From Streptococcus ferus DSM 20646 (GTDB taxonomy: Bacteria > Bacillota > Bacilli > Lactobacillales > Streptococcaceae), in NCBI RefSeq assembly GCF_000372425.1, contig NZ_AQVD01000002.1, positions 188,307-252,306 on the forward strand: 64,000 bases of DNA. Reading direction: 5' to 3'. Below are positions 37,479-47,000 of this stretch, piece after piece. Under the pieces are notes generated by a model. It was not told the origin of the DNA and made no database searches. It saw nothing but the letters and a program-made list of their open reading frames with translations. Both the position numbers and the translations under genes were made by a program. The number at the start of each line of letters is the position of its first letter. Positions within the stretch are counted from its first letter, which is position 1.

Positions 37479-37501
37479 GTTTTTCAAATGATTTGAAAAA
37501 C
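37479..37501. promoter_or_regulatory. Perfect 23-bp palindrome upstream of the pel promoter
   Basis: GTTTTTCAAAT and ATTTGAAAAAC arms around a single central base, 10 bases upstream of the -35. It abuts but is distinct from the DUF1003 terminator. A regulator-binding site is the likely reading. Confidence 0.55.
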
Positions 37502-37536
37502 AAAACAAGATTGGTGCTGAGCACCAATCTTGTTTT
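37502..37536 (-). terminator. Terminator after the DUF1003 gene
   Basis: AAAACAAGATTGGTGC / GCACCAATCTTGTTTT, a 16-bp stem with a three-base loop, separating DUF1003 from pel. Confidence 0.85.
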
Positions 37537-38260
37537 AGGATTTTTCTTTCTCTATCCGTGATAATTGATGACTTATGGAGGCCAGCATTTCTGTCTGTAA
37601 TCTTTGGATTTCTAACAGTTCACTCTGGTCTTGCTGGACAATATGATCCAATTTAGCATGCAAATAACGGATTTCTTCCTCGGACTTCTTATTAACCTTA
37701 AAGTCGTTCTGTGCCTGCAAGCGGTCGTACTCTGCCGCTCTGTTTTGACTCATCATGATAAGAGGCGCCTGTACCGCTGCCAAAGTTGATAGAGCTAAAT
37801 TCAGCAGGATAAAAGGATAAACATCAAAATGCAGACCAAACAAATGGAGCTGATTAACCAACATCCAGGCAGCCATCAGTAAAATAAAGGAAATAATGAA
37901 GGTCCAGGAACCTCCAAACTTAGCCACCGCATCCGCAATTTTCTGACCAAAGGTAATCTTGGCCTGAAACTGTTCTTCCACATTGCTGTCCAATTCTTCC
38001 TGACTTAAAGAAGAGATGTAGCCTTTGATGTTATCATTCTTTTCCTGTGCTCTGATGATGATTTTATTCAAATAGGTTAACGAATATTTGGTCAGATTAG
38101 CATAAGCAATAAAATCATCGTCCTTTAAGTCCGGACAATCTTGCAAGATCTCTGCCTTAAGCCCTTGATCTAGATTCTTTAGGAAGACACCGTCTGCTTT
38201 TGAATAATGTTGACCGTCAAAAACATCTTGATAGCGCGATTCATTTGCCATATCCGTCAC
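37535..38260 (-). CDS. DUF1003 membrane protein
   Basis: A 241-residue protein of the DUF1003 family. A soluble N-terminal part is followed by two adjacent helices (about residues 115-165: WTFIISFILLMAAWMLV and FILLNLALSTLAAVQAPLIMMSQNR) and a coiled-coil tail that includes HHIVQQDQSELLEIQRLQTEM-like heptads. Function unknown. The start is GTG at 38260 with GGAG eight bases upstream. Strong terminator downstream, so it is not part of the pel operon. Confidence 0.8.
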   Translation of the reverse strand: MTDMANESRYQDVFDGQHYSKADGVFLKNLDQGLKAEILQDCPDLKDDDFIAYANLTKYSLTYLNKIIIRAQEKNDNIKGYISSLSQEELDSNVEEQFQAKITFGQKIADAVAKFGGSWTFIISFILLMAAWMLVNQLHLFGLHFDVYPFILLNLALSTLAAVQAPLIMMSQNRAAEYDRLQAQNDFKVNKKSEEEIRYLHAKLDHIVQQDQSELLEIQRLQTEMLASISHQLSRIEKEKS

Positions 38261-38278
38261 ACTTTCTTCTCCAAAAAA

Positions 38279-38662
38279 TCAAGAAATGATTTCGGCAATC
38301 ACTTCAATTTCGATTTTAACGTCTTTTGGAAGCCGAGCAACTTCTACGGCCGAGCGCGCAGGAAAGTCATCTGAAAATGCTTGTGCATAGACCTCGTTAA
38401 AAGGGACAAAATCGTTCATGTCACTAAGAAAGCAAGTTGTTTTGACAACATGATTAAAGTCTGTTTTTGCTTCTGCTAGGATGGCAGCGATATTGTTCAA
38501 GACTTGCTGGGTCTGCTCTTGGATGGTCTCACCGACCACCTCACCTGTTTCAGGAGACAGAGGAACCTGACCTGATGCAAAGAGCAGGTTTCCAACAATC
38601 TTTCCCTGAACATAGGGTCCAATGGCTGCGGGGGCTTTATCAGTATGAATTGTTTTTGACAT
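38279..38662 (-). CDS. ridA: RidA-family enamine/imine deaminase
   Basis: RidA hydrolyses reactive enamines and imines released by PLP enzymes such as threonine dehydratase. The 126-residue protein starts MSKTIHTDKAPAAIGPY and shows LLFASGQVPLSPETGE and the C-terminal FPARSAVEVARLPKDVKIEIEVIA with the conserved Arg. The start at 38662 has AAGGAG eight bases upstream; the longer frame to 38710 has none. DUF1003 begins 18 bases downstream and could be cotranscribed. Confidence 0.93.
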   Translation of the reverse strand: MSKTIHTDKAPAAIGPYVQGKIVGNLLFASGQVPLSPETGEVVGETIQEQTQQVLNNIAAILAEAKTDFNHVVKTTCFLSDMNDFVPFNEVYAQAFSDDFPARSAVEVARLPKDVKIEIEVIAEIIS

Positions 38663-38740
38663 AGTGCTTAACTCCTTTAGTTTTTCTATATTATAGCAGA
38701 AAAAGCCCATTTAGAAAATCGTGATGCTGTCAGACAACAC

Positions 38741-38770
38741 AAAAGCAGCTAGAGTTTGGCCAGCTGCTTT
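38741..38770 (-). terminator. Terminator after asnS
   Basis: AAAGCAGCT / AGCTGCTTT stem, 11-base loop, between asnS and ridA. Confidence 0.65.
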
Positions 38771-38780
38771 CTCATATTCC

Positions 38781-40121
38781 TTATGGTCGAAGGCGATGAA
38801 GCATCCGCGGGAATGGAATGGCTTCACGGATATGTTCATTACCTGTAATAAAGGTGACCGCTCGCTCCAGACCCAGTCCAAAACCTGAATGTGGAACACT
38901 GCCGTATTTACGGAGATCCAGATACCAACCATATTCGGCTTCTGAGAGACCGTATTCGGCCACCTTATCTTTAAGGTAATCGTAATCCGTCGCTCGCTCC
39001 GAACCGCCAATAATTTCACCATAGCCTTCCGGCGCAATTAAATCGGCACAGATAACAACATCATCTCGAGTAGGATGCGGCTTCATATAGAAGGCCTTAA
39101 TAGCTTTAGGGTAGTTAATGATAAAGGTCGGTACCCCATAATAGTTTGAGATAAATGTCTCGTGCGGTGAACCAAAGTCCTGCCCCCACTCAATGGCCTC
39201 ATAATCATTGTCAGCCGCTTTCTCCTGAAGGAGGTTGATCGCATCATCATAGGTGACACGTTTGAAAGGCTGATCCAGATAGTTTTGCAAAAGACTGGTA
39301 TCCCGCTCTAGCACCTCGAGAGCATAGGATTGATTGTCCAAAACGGCCTGAATTAAATGCTTAACATAGGCCTCTTGGATATCCAGTGATTCCTCGTGCT
39401 TGACAAAGGCCATTTCTGGCTCAATCATCCAGAATTCAGTCAAATGTCGGCGTGTCTTGGATTTTTCAGCCCTAAATGTCGGTCCAAAAGTAAAGACCTT
39501 GCCAAAAGCCATGGCACCAGCCTCCGCATAAAGCTGGCCTGTCTGACTCAGAAAAGCTGGCTGACCAAAATAATCGGTTTCAAAGAGTTCAGTCGTTCCT
39601 TCTGGTGCAGAGCCTGTCAAAATCGGCGGATCTAGCTTAACAAAGCCCTGCTGATTGAAGAACTCATAGGTCGCTCGAATAATCTCATTACGAACAAGCA
39701 TGATGGCATGCTGTTTTCGGGAACGCAGCCATAAATGACGGTGGTCCATTAAGAAGTCTGTGCCATGCTCTTTGGGTGTAATAGGGTAATCTTCTGATTC
39801 ACCGACAATCTCAATGTCTGTTAGATCCAGTTCGTAGCCAAATTTAGAACGTGTGTCTTCTTTGACAATCCCTTTCACCAGAACAGATGTTTCCTGGTTC
39901 AGCTTTTTAATGGTATTAAATTTCTCCAACCCTACTTCCTCACCAAATTTTTCGAGGAAATTTGGTTTAAAAGCGACCGCCTGAAAAAAGGCTGTTCCAT
40001 CACGCAGCTGAAGAAAGGCAATTTTGCCTTTCCCAGATTTATTGGCTACCCAAGCGCCGATTGTCACTTCCTCACCAAGATGGTGCTTGACATCAATAAT
40101 AGATACGTAATCTTTAGACAC
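38781..40121 (-). CDS. asnS: Asparaginyl-tRNA synthetase
   Basis: A 446-residue class IIb synthetase that charges tRNA-Asn. The OB-fold anticodon domain is residues 1-105. Motif 2 ([24 protein letters not shown]) and motif 3 ([15 protein letters not shown]) are clear. The start is GTG at 40121; the upstream site is weak (AAGAGA). It follows aspC by 20 bases and belongs to the dinG-aspC-asnS unit. Confidence 0.96.
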   Translation of the reverse strand: MSKDYVSIIDVKHHLGEEVTIGAWVANKSGKGKIAFLQLRDGTAFFQAVAFKPNFLEKFGEEVGLEKFNTIKKLNQETSVLVKGIVKEDTRSKFGYELDLTDIEIVGESEDYPITPKEHGTDFLMDHRHLWLRSRKQHAIMLVRNEIIRATYEFFNQQGFVKLDPPILTGSAPEGTTELFETDYFGQPAFLSQTGQLYAEAGAMAFGKVFTFGPTFRAEKSKTRRHLTEFWMIEPEMAFVKHEESLDIQEAYVKHLIQAVLDNQSYALEVLERDTSLLQNYLDQPFKRVTYDDAINLLQEKAADNDYEAIEWGQDFGSPHETFISNYYGVPTFIINYPKAIKAFYMKPHPTRDDVVICADLIAPEGYGEIIGGSERATDYDYLKDKVAEYGLSEAEYGWYLDLRKYGSVPHSGFGLGLERAVTFITGNEHIREAIPFPRMLHRLRP

Positions 40122-40141
40122 AATAATCTCTTTTCTAATTC

Positions 40142-41323
40142 TTAATTTTCCATGAAGGCTTTGATTCTTCTGACAGCCTCTTTCAAAGTATCCAGATCAG
40201 TAGCATAGCTTAACCGAAGATTTTCAGGGGCTCCAAAACCAGCTCCCGTCACAAGAGCAACACCCGCTTCCTCCAGAATAGCTGTGGTAAACGCCGTCAC
40301 ATCGGTATATCCTTTCATTTCCATAGCTTTCTTAACATTAGGAAAAAGATAGAAAGCTCCCTCAGGTTTGATAACCTCAAAACCAGGAATTTCTGCCAGT
40401 AAAGGGTAAATGGTATTGAGGCGATTCTCAAATGCTTGACGCATATCCTCGATAGGCGCCTGATCTCCAGTCAAGGCCTCTATCGCTGCATATTGGGCAA
40501 CCGTTGTCGGATTTGAGGTGGTCTGGCTGATAATCTTAGCCATCGCCGCAATAATATCAGGATCACCCACGGCAAAACCAATCCGCCAGCCTGTCATGGA
40601 GAAAGTTTTGGAAACGCCGTTAATCGTAATTGTTTGTTTACGAATTGCTTCTGAAATACTTGAAATAGGCGTAAAGATAGCTCCGTTATAGACTAGACGA
40701 CCATAGATATCATCCGCTAAAATGAGGACGTCATTAGCAACCGCCCAGTTTCCAATCGCCTCTAATTCAGAACGACTATAAACCATGCCTGTTGGGTTAG
40801 ATGGTGTATTAAGGAGAAGCACCTTTGTTTTAGCTGTTCTGGCTTTTTCCAACTGGTCAACCGTAACCTTAAAGCTATTATCCTCGGTTGTTTGGACAAA
40901 AACAGACTGGCCTTCTGCCATTTTAATTTGGTCCGCATAAGAAACCCAATATGGCGTTGGGATAAGAACCTCATCACCAGGATTGAGCACAGCCATAAAA
41001 AAGGCAAATAAGATATATTTAGCACCTGAGCCCGCAACCACTTCCTTTGGGCCAATCTCATAACCATAAAAACGCTCAAAATAAGTTTTTACAGCTGCTT
41101 TTAATTCCGGCAGGCCACTTGCGACAGTATAAAAACTTGCCCTCCCATCTCTGATGGCAGCAATCGCTTTATTCTGGATATGCTCTGGTGTTACAAAATC
41201 GGGTTCTCCCAAGGTTAGGGCTAAAATATCGCGCCCTTGAGCGGTCAGTTCCTTAGCTCTAGCTCCCGCAGCCAGAGTAACAGATTCTTCCATTTCAAGC
41301 ACACGTTTTGATAATTTGGTCAT
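40142..41323 (-). CDS. aspC: Aspartate/aromatic aminotransferase, class I
   Basis: A 393-residue class I PLP aminotransferase that makes aspartate, the precursor of asparagine. [26 protein letters not shown] near 170, DDIYGRLVY and the PLP Lys in [15 protein letters not shown] near 236 are present. AAGGAG lies six bases before the ATG. It sits between dinG and asnS, as in other streptococci. Confidence 0.93.
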   Translation of the reverse strand: MTKLSKRVLEMEESVTLAAGARAKELTAQGRDILALTLGEPDFVTPEHIQNKAIAAIRDGRASFYTVASGLPELKAAVKTYFERFYGYEIGPKEVVAGSGAKYILFAFFMAVLNPGDEVLIPTPYWVSYADQIKMAEGQSVFVQTTEDNSFKVTVDQLEKARTAKTKVLLLNTPSNPTGMVYSRSELEAIGNWAVANDVLILADDIYGRLVYNGAIFTPISSISEAIRKQTITINGVSKTFSMTGWRIGFAVGDPDIIAAMAKIISQTTSNPTTVAQYAAIEALTGDQAPIEDMRQAFENRLNTIYPLLAEIPGFEVIKPEGAFYLFPNVKKAMEMKGYTDVTAFTTAILEEAGVALVTGAGFGAPENLRLSYATDLDTLKEAVRRIKAFMEN

Positions 41324-41376
41324 TTGGTCTCCTTTTAACTGACTTTACGATTGCTCAACAATAATAGTCCTCAATA

Positions 41377-43842
41377 TTATATCAAAAATTTCGCTATTTC
41401 AGACATAATCTGGTCAAAATTTTGACTAGCTAAATGGGCTGTTTCTGACAGCGATTTGTAGATTATTTTACCGTAAGATTTTTTCATTAAGCGGCTGTCT
41501 AACATAACAACTGCTGACTTTTGGTTTTCTCGCCGTTTCGTCCTACCAATCGCCTGCTTGAGTCTGAGGATAGTCACAGGCAACGTATAGTCATAAAAAG
41601 GGCGTTTTCCTGATTTTTTTAAAAAGTGATTGATTTTTTTCACCATAAAATCTTCAGGATTGTCAAAGGGCAGACGCGTAATCACTTCAAGAATTTTATC
41701 CTGCTGGATAAAATCAACCCCTTCCCAAAAACTGCCTGTTCCAAGAAGAAAATGGCTTTCCTCACGGTCAAATCGCTTTTTAACATTAAAAGCTGTTCCG
41801 TTTTTATCCTGCGTCAGATGTGGCAGATGAAGCCGATCCAACCCGTCAGAAACAGCCAGCATCGTTTTTTTAGAATTAAATAAGACTAGCGTGGGCTGAT
41901 GCAGTTTGTAAAGCTGAGAAAGGCGTTGGATAAGCTGTGTTTCATACTCTATCTCATCCAAATGATCTACTGGAGGCATGGATTGGTCTACCCAGATAGA
42001 CTGACCTTGGCTTGGCTCTTTTTCTAAACTGTCAAAAGTAAATGCTTTAAACCCCAATAAGTCTGCCAGACTGACCTGTGAACTCATCTGCAGCGTTGCT
42101 GACACTAGAAAAGTTTTTCTAGTCTCCGGCAGAAAAGCTGAAAAATCCATGACATCCATACTAGCCGATTTTAAATAAATCTGCCGATGCTGCTCAAAGT
42201 AGTCTTCTTCAAACCAAAATAAAGAAAACCGCTCATCTAAGGCTTTTGCTAAATCCAGAAGCTGCTCGCAATCCAGCTCTTTCACATCTTGCCGTAGGCG
42301 TTGAACCAGATTGGCCTTAAGCTGAGGAGAAACTTGTTTATGAAACTGCTCCAGCAAGTGATTCAGCTCAAACTGCAGACTTTCAAGTAGCCTTCTTTGG
42401 AGAATGGGCGGGTCCTCATCTAAAAGGGAGCTAATCGTTTGCAAGGTCTCTCCCATATTAAGCTGCGAGCGCGTAAACTCTTCCCAAACCAAAAATAATT
42501 TCTGTGCTTCATCAAGCACCAGATACTTCCCTTTAACAAAGGCTTGGTCATCCTCAATGCGTGTCAGAAGATAGGCATGATTGGTAATTAAAAGGCGGCT
42601 CTGCTGAGCTCTTTGGTGAGATTTTTGCCAGAAATCCACGTCTTTGAAAAGCGAAGTCTGACTTAAGCTGCCATCATGCTTGAGCTTATCAAAATAAGCT
42701 GCGTAACGCTGTTTTTGCTGAATTTCATCTAGGTCACCCGTATCCGTCTCTGTCAACCAAACCAGAAGCTGCATCTTATAGCGATTGACGAGACGATTAT
42801 CCTCATGATTCTTTAGAGAAGCGTAGAAGGTATCTAGTTTGAGGTAGTTACGGGGACTTTTTAGGCTATGTGCATTGATATGGAAAGTCTGGGCTAACTT
42901 TCGAGCCTCATTGGCCATAATCTGGTCCTGCAACACCTTGGTCGGTACAGAAAGGATGATTTGTTTTTCCCCCTCCTGTTGGGCTAAGAGCGGGAGGAGA
43001 TAGCCAAAAGTTTTGCCAAGTCCAGCCTGAGCCTCAAGGAAACTGACCCGGCCGTCATCTATATGCTTTTCAAGAAAGCTGGCAAATGCCTCTTGTTTTT
43101 TCCGCCGGTCTAGACCCAAAAGAGCAATATTCGTCGCAAAATCAGCAGACAGGCGGCGCTCTTGCAAAAGCTGCTTGGGTTTTCGGAGAACGATGCCGCC
43201 TACCTCTTCAAAGCAGTCTTCTAACAACGGCTTGGCAGCTTCGAAAGCTTCCTCAATCACCAAGTGCGACTCAAACAGCAAATTATCAGACAAGGCTAAT
43301 AGGTTTTCCAGAGTCAGCTTGGGAAGACGAGCCATTTTGTCTTGAAGTTTCAGAAAAAGCTGAGCCGTTGCCCTGGCGTCAGCTATGGCTGTATGGGCAT
43401 CAGACAAGTCTAGTTCCAACTGTTCGGACAGACTGCTCAAACTGTATCTTTCAAACTGGGGATAAAAGACTTGCGTCAGCTCAACCGTATCAACCCTAGG
43501 CGTCAGCAGCTCATACCCCTCTAAAAAAAGATGCTCCGCCAAAAGATTGGCATCAAATTTGACATTATGAGCAACGAATACACAGTCTGAAATTAAACCA
43601 AAAATGTGAGCGGCAACCTGAGAAAAATCAGGAGCCTTCTCAAGCTGCTGGTCGGTAATCCCTGTTAAATCACTAATATGCTGAGAAAGCGGCTCATGTG
43701 GATTGACATCCGTTTCATAGCTTTCTATTACTCGGCCGTTCTCAAGAATGACAATCCCCACCTGAATAATAGAGGCTGTCTGATGCGCACCGGTCGCTTC
43801 CAAGTCAACGACAGCATATTTTCTAGTCTTTTTTTCCGTCAT
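41377..43842 (-). CDS. dinG: DinG-type helicase with N-terminal 3'-5' exonuclease domain
   Basis: An 821-residue fusion. Residues 1-165 are a DnaQ-like exonuclease with DEDD motifs VVDLEATGAHQ, HNVKFDANLL and HTAIADARATAQL. The rest is an XPD/DinG superfamily 2 helicase with Walker A (EAQAGLGKTFGYLLP near 268), DEAQ (LVLDEAQKLF) and the C-terminal AIGRTKRRE. Gram-positive DinG proteins of this kind act as nucleases more than helicases. The TATAAT ends nine bases before the ATG and there is no ribosome site, so the message may be leaderless. Confidence 0.94.
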   Translation of the reverse strand: MTEKKTRKYAVVDLEATGAHQTASIIQVGIVILENGRVIESYETDVNPHEPLSQHISDLTGITDQQLEKAPDFSQVAAHIFGLISDCVFVAHNVKFDANLLAEHLFLEGYELLTPRVDTVELTQVFYPQFERYSLSSLSEQLELDLSDAHTAIADARATAQLFLKLQDKMARLPKLTLENLLALSDNLLFESHLVIEEAFEAAKPLLEDCFEEVGGIVLRKPKQLLQERRLSADFATNIALLGLDRRKKQEAFASFLEKHIDDGRVSFLEAQAGLGKTFGYLLPLLAQQEGEKQIILSVPTKVLQDQIMANEARKLAQTFHINAHSLKSPRNYLKLDTFYASLKNHEDNRLVNRYKMQLLVWLTETDTGDLDEIQQKQRYAAYFDKLKHDGSLSQTSLFKDVDFWQKSHQRAQQSRLLITNHAYLLTRIEDDQAFVKGKYLVLDEAQKLFLVWEEFTRSQLNMGETLQTISSLLDEDPPILQRRLLESLQFELNHLLEQFHKQVSPQLKANLVQRLRQDVKELDCEQLLDLAKALDERFSLFWFEEDYFEQHRQIYLKSASMDVMDFSAFLPETRKTFLVSATLQMSSQVSLADLLGFKAFTFDSLEKEPSQGQSIWVDQSMPPVDHLDEIEYETQLIQRLSQLYKLHQPTLVLFNSKKTMLAVSDGLDRLHLPHLTQDKNGTAFNVKKRFDREESHFLLGTGSFWEGVDFIQQDKILEVITRLPFDNPEDFMVKKINHFLKKSGKRPFYDYTLPVTILRLKQAIGRTKRRENQKSAVVMLDSRLMKKSYGKIIYKSLSETAHLASQNFDQIMSEIAKFLI

Positions 43843-43851
43843 AACACTAAA

Positions 43852-43860
43852 ATTATATCA
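43852..43860 (-). promoter_or_regulatory. Extended -10 close to the dinG start
   Basis: TGATATAAT with nine bases to the ATG at 43842; predicted 5' leader of two or three bases. Confidence 0.55.
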
Positions 43861-43951
43861 TATTTTATCAGAAAATTAAGGGCTTCTGCCGTGGACAAGT
43901 CCGTGGGGGAGACAGAAAATACTACCTTCGTCTTTTTTTCTGAGACTTCTA

Positions 43952-43960
43952 TGTTATAAT
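43952..43960 (+). promoter_or_regulatory. Extended -10 of the esterase gene
   Basis: TGTTATAAT ends 11 bases before the ATG at 43972, predicting a leader of about five bases. It is divergent from the dinG promoter about 100 bases away. Confidence 0.5.
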
Positions 43961-43971
43961 AAGATTATCCT

Positions 43972-44823
43972 ATGACAAAAAGAGATACTGATGTGAAAAA
44001 GACGAAATTGAACAATTACTATCTTGATATGAAGGAACACTCGCTCTATATTCCTTACTACGACGAAGATCGCCGTATCCGTGTCCTACTTCCTAAAGAT
44101 TATGACAAAGAAGACTGGGCCAGCTACCCCGTTCTCTATATGCATGATGGGCAAAATATTTTTTACAGTAAAGAATCCTTTTCGGGTTATTCTTGGAAGA
44201 TTATCCCTACCATCAAAAAACACAAAGAGCTGCCGAAACTCATTATTGTCGGTATTGATAATGCCGGTGACAATCGGCTGAATGAGTACGCGCCATGGAT
44301 GACTGATGTCGGAACCACCCCTGAAACGGCCAGCGTCGGCGGAGATGGCATGGCTTATGGTAAATGGGTCGTTGAGGTTGTCAAGCCTTTTATTGACAAA
44401 ACCTATCGTACCAAGCCTCAAGCAGATGATACGCTTCTGGCAGGATCTTCTATGGGAGGCATTATTACAGCCTACATGGGAGCAGCCTATCCAGATGTCT
44501 TTGGCAACCTGGGTGTCTTTTCCTTAGCCTCTTGGTTCAGCGAACGTGATTTTCTTCGTTTTACGGATCATCATCCGCTCGCTAAAGACAGCAAGGTTTA
44601 CATTCAGGTCGGTACCAAAGAAGGCGATGAAGTCGATGAAGAATTTGCACCTGATATGAACCAAGCTTATATCGACTGCAGCCTGCATTACTACCAGTCA
44701 CTGCTCCGAACTGGGCATCCTATGGAACAAATTGATCTTCACATCATGGCTAATGAAATCCACCACGAAAAACATTGGGCAGATCATTTTGTAGAATTTC
44801 TGCAATTCTGTCTAAAAGATTGA
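43972..44823 (+). CDS. Esterase-fold hydrolase (putative esterase family)
   Basis: A 283-residue alpha/beta hydrolase of the esterase D/Fes type. VLYMHDGQNIF near 55, the nucleophile elbow AGSSMGGIITA near 155, and the histidine-rich end NEIHHEKHWADHF are present. No signal peptide. Substrate unknown. The next GTG (43993) could be the true start, as an AGAGA sequence precedes it. It converges on a second, related hydrolase gene. Confidence 0.78.
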   Translation: MTKRDTDVKKTKLNNYYLDMKEHSLYIPYYDEDRRIRVLLPKDYDKEDWASYPVLYMHDGQNIFYSKESFSGYSWKIIPTIKKHKELPKLIIVGIDNAGDNRLNEYAPWMTDVGTTPETASVGGDGMAYGKWVVEVVKPFIDKTYRTKPQADDTLLAGSSMGGIITAYMGAAYPDVFGNLGVFSLASWFSERDFLRFTDHHPLAKDSKVYIQVGTKEGDEVDEEFAPDMNQAYIDCSLHYYQSLLRTGHPMEQIDLHIMANEIHHEKHWADHFVEFLQFCLKD

Positions 44824-44825
44824 AA

Positions 44826-44853
44826 AAACTGGGCTTAAGCCCAGTTTTTTAGA
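44826..44853. terminator. Bidirectional terminator between the two esterase genes
   Basis: AAAAAACTGGGCTT / AAGCCCAGTTTTTT, a 14-bp perfect palindrome arm pair. Confidence 0.88.
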
Positions 44854-44856
44854 TTA

Positions 44857-45609
44857 TTAAAGCCTACCTTCTTCGGCTAGTTTTCCTAAGAAGTAAGGCA
44901 TTTGTACACGCCACCAGTCCCAATCATGGGCCACATCATGTCCCCAATAATCAAACCAAGCCGGAATCGATTTAGCTTCAAACGCCTCCTGCAGACGGCG
45001 GGTATCAGCTATATGGGGTGCTTCCCAAGCCCCTTGACCGACAGCTACAATGAAACGGTTTTGACGGTAGCGATCCAAGAACCATGGATCCTCCTGATTC
45101 CAAAGGTAATCAATGGGAGAATTGTAATAAACAGCTTCATCTCCATAAAATTCTCCGGTAAAGAAACGTGCATCATAAACTCCTGAGAGAGCAATCGACA
45201 CGTCAAATAAATCGGGATGGCGAAGAGCAAAATTGACCGCATGAAAGGCTCCCATTGAACAACCTGTTGCAATCATCGGACCTTGCCAGTTTGCTTCATA
45301 GCGAATCAGGGGAACTAATTCATGAATAATATAGCGATCATAGGCTTCATGAGCCAAGGCCATATCATGGCCTGACTTCCATTCCGCCAGCCAAGATTCT
45401 TTATCCAGCGAGTCTGGCGTATAAAATCTGACCCGACCTTGATCAATCCATTCCTGACAGCTGGCAATCATGCCGAAATCACCATACTCATCCTGGCTCC
45501 CTCCAGATGATGGAAAAACAATAACAGGTTTGCCAGCATGTCCATAGACATTAAAAGACATCTCGCGTCCTAATTCTCCGCTCCACTGGCTTCTTCTTTC
45601 AAAATGCAT
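44857..45609 (-). CDS. Esterase-fold hydrolase, second copy
   Basis: A 250-residue hydrolase of the putative esterase family. VIVFPSSGGSQDEYGDFGM forms the oxyanion region, ATGCSMGAFHAVNF near 115 is the nucleophile elbow and YWGHDVAHDWDWW holds the catalytic His. It is more like an alpha/beta hydrolase paired with ATP-grasp proteins than like the convergent copy. It lies 11 bases downstream of the ATP-grasp gene, so the two are probably cotranscribed. Confidence 0.8.
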   Translation of the reverse strand: MHFERRSQWSGELGREMSFNVYGHAGKPVIVFPSSGGSQDEYGDFGMIASCQEWIDQGRVRFYTPDSLDKESWLAEWKSGHDMALAHEAYDRYIIHELVPLIRYEANWQGPMIATGCSMGAFHAVNFALRHPDLFDVSIALSGVYDARFFTGEFYGDEAVYYNSPIDYLWNQEDPWFLDRYRQNRFIVAVGQGAWEAPHIADTRRLQEAFEAKSIPAWFDYWGHDVAHDWDWWRVQMPYFLGKLAEEGRL

Positions 45610-45620
45610 GACTCACTCCT

Positions 45621-46799
45621 CTATACTTTCTCATGTGCAAACTGGATAATGTCTCTCATCTGAGCCAGACTTTCTGTCCGTGCCAAAATCCCAACCTCGC
45701 CCATAATTTTCGCAAAGATTCCCGGAACAGAATCAATGCTGATGATCTCCTCTCCATACCTAGCTTCAACCTCTTCAATCGAATGGACGTAGTTTTGATT
45801 GGCTTTTCGGGAAATATAGACCACGTTATAGGGGTGGGTAATCTGGGTGTCAAAGCGATTATCCTTGACGATATGAGCATATTCATTGAAGACATCAAAG
45901 TCATTGGCGTAGTTCCACATATCAATGGTCAAGCCTCCCGGCGGACGGCAGTTGACTTCAAGCGCCATAAGTTCCTTGGTGCTTTTGATTCTGAAAAATT
46001 CAAAGTGGAAAAACCGTTCCTTGACATTAAAGGCTTCAACACATTTCTTGCCCAGTGCCACCAGTTCTGGGGCAATCTCACGGGGAACATAATAGAACAT
46101 GTCCCCGTCTTTTTCAACGGTATCAAGAACAGCTTCTGAATATTCCAGACTAGCGTAGAAGACGATCTTACCATCATGATCCGTCAAACCGTCAAAGGTC
46201 ACAATATCACCATCGATAAATTCCTCCATAATATACTCCACACCTGGAGTCTGATAAGTAAAGAAATCTTCTAGCTCTTTTGGCGATTTAATCTTATAGG
46301 TGTCTGATGCTCCGACACCCGAATTCGGTTTGATAATCACAGGAAAACCCAATTCCTGAGCTAGTTTTCTGGCCTGATCGTCTGAATGAAAGACCTGACC
46401 GCGGGCCACTTTCAGACCGGACTGGCGGAAAATTTCCTTCATCTTAGCCTTGGTTTTGATGGCCAGCATGTCTTCATTTTTGTAGCCGAAAACGTTAAAG
46501 TCTGTCCGCAGACGGGCATCCAGTTCCAGCCAATACTCATTGTGAGACTCAATTCGGTCGATTCTGCCGTATTTAGAGGCGAAATAAGCCACCGCACGAT
46601 AAACCTGATCATAGTCTTCCATATTGTCCACACGGTAATACTCTGTCAGATGATCCTTCAGTCCCTGACTGAGCGCCTCATAGGGAGCATCCGCAATCCC
46701 TAAGGTATGGATACCATTTTCTGACAGCCGATGGGCAAAGGTCTCGAAATTTTCAGGAAAATGGGGCGATATCATTACAAAATTTAAAGGTCTAGCCAT
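45621..46799 (-). CDS. ATP-grasp ligase-like protein
   Basis: A 392-residue ATP-grasp protein. The fold elements GFPVIIKPNSGVGASDTYKI near 150, VEYIMEEFIDGDIVTFDG near 190 and FHFEFFRIKSTKELMALEVNCRPPGG near 260 are present. These proteins form amide or other acyl bonds with ATP. The preceding N-terminal domain is unlike the core biosynthetic enzymes. Start at 46799 is nine bases after AGGA; ATGs at 46808 and 46805 are too close. A -10 TAGACT with TGC lies near 46830. Cotranscribed with the downstream esterase. Confidence 0.8.
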   Translation of the reverse strand: MARPLNFVMISPHFPENFETFAHRLSENGIHTLGIADAPYEALSQGLKDHLTEYYRVDNMEDYDQVYRAVAYFASKYGRIDRIESHNEYWLELDARLRTDFNVFGYKNEDMLAIKTKAKMKEIFRQSGLKVARGQVFHSDDQARKLAQELGFPVIIKPNSGVGASDTYKIKSPKELEDFFTYQTPGVEYIMEEFIDGDIVTFDGLTDHDGKIVFYASLEYSEAVLDTVEKDGDMFYYVPREIAPELVALGKKCVEAFNVKERFFHFEFFRIKSTKELMALEVNCRPPGGLTIDMWNYANDFDVFNEYAHIVKDNRFDTQITHPYNVVYISRKANQNYVHSIEEVEARYGEEIISIDSVPGIFAKIMGEVGILARTESLAQMRDIIQFAHEKV

Positions 46800-46984
46800 T
46801 GTCATCATTCCTATTCTTTAGTAATCATTACTAGTCTAGCACATTTTGGGGGAATATTCTATCTTATTGACTAAATTTTCTGATTATTCAAGCTATTAGG
46901 GACTTGCCCAGACTTTAAGCTTGTTCTCGGTTAAGAGCTCATTTCAAAAAAAGTGACTTTTTTCTTACCAGAAACCATCATTTT

Positions 46985-46993
46985 TGGTAAACT
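46985..46993 (+). promoter_or_regulatory. Extended -10 predicting a leaderless MBL-hydrolase mRNA
   Basis: TTACCA (46965-46970), 17-base spacer, TAAACT (46988-46993) preceded by TGG. The ATG is seven bases downstream with no ribosome binding site. Confidence 0.55.
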
Positions 46994-47000
46994 GATAACT

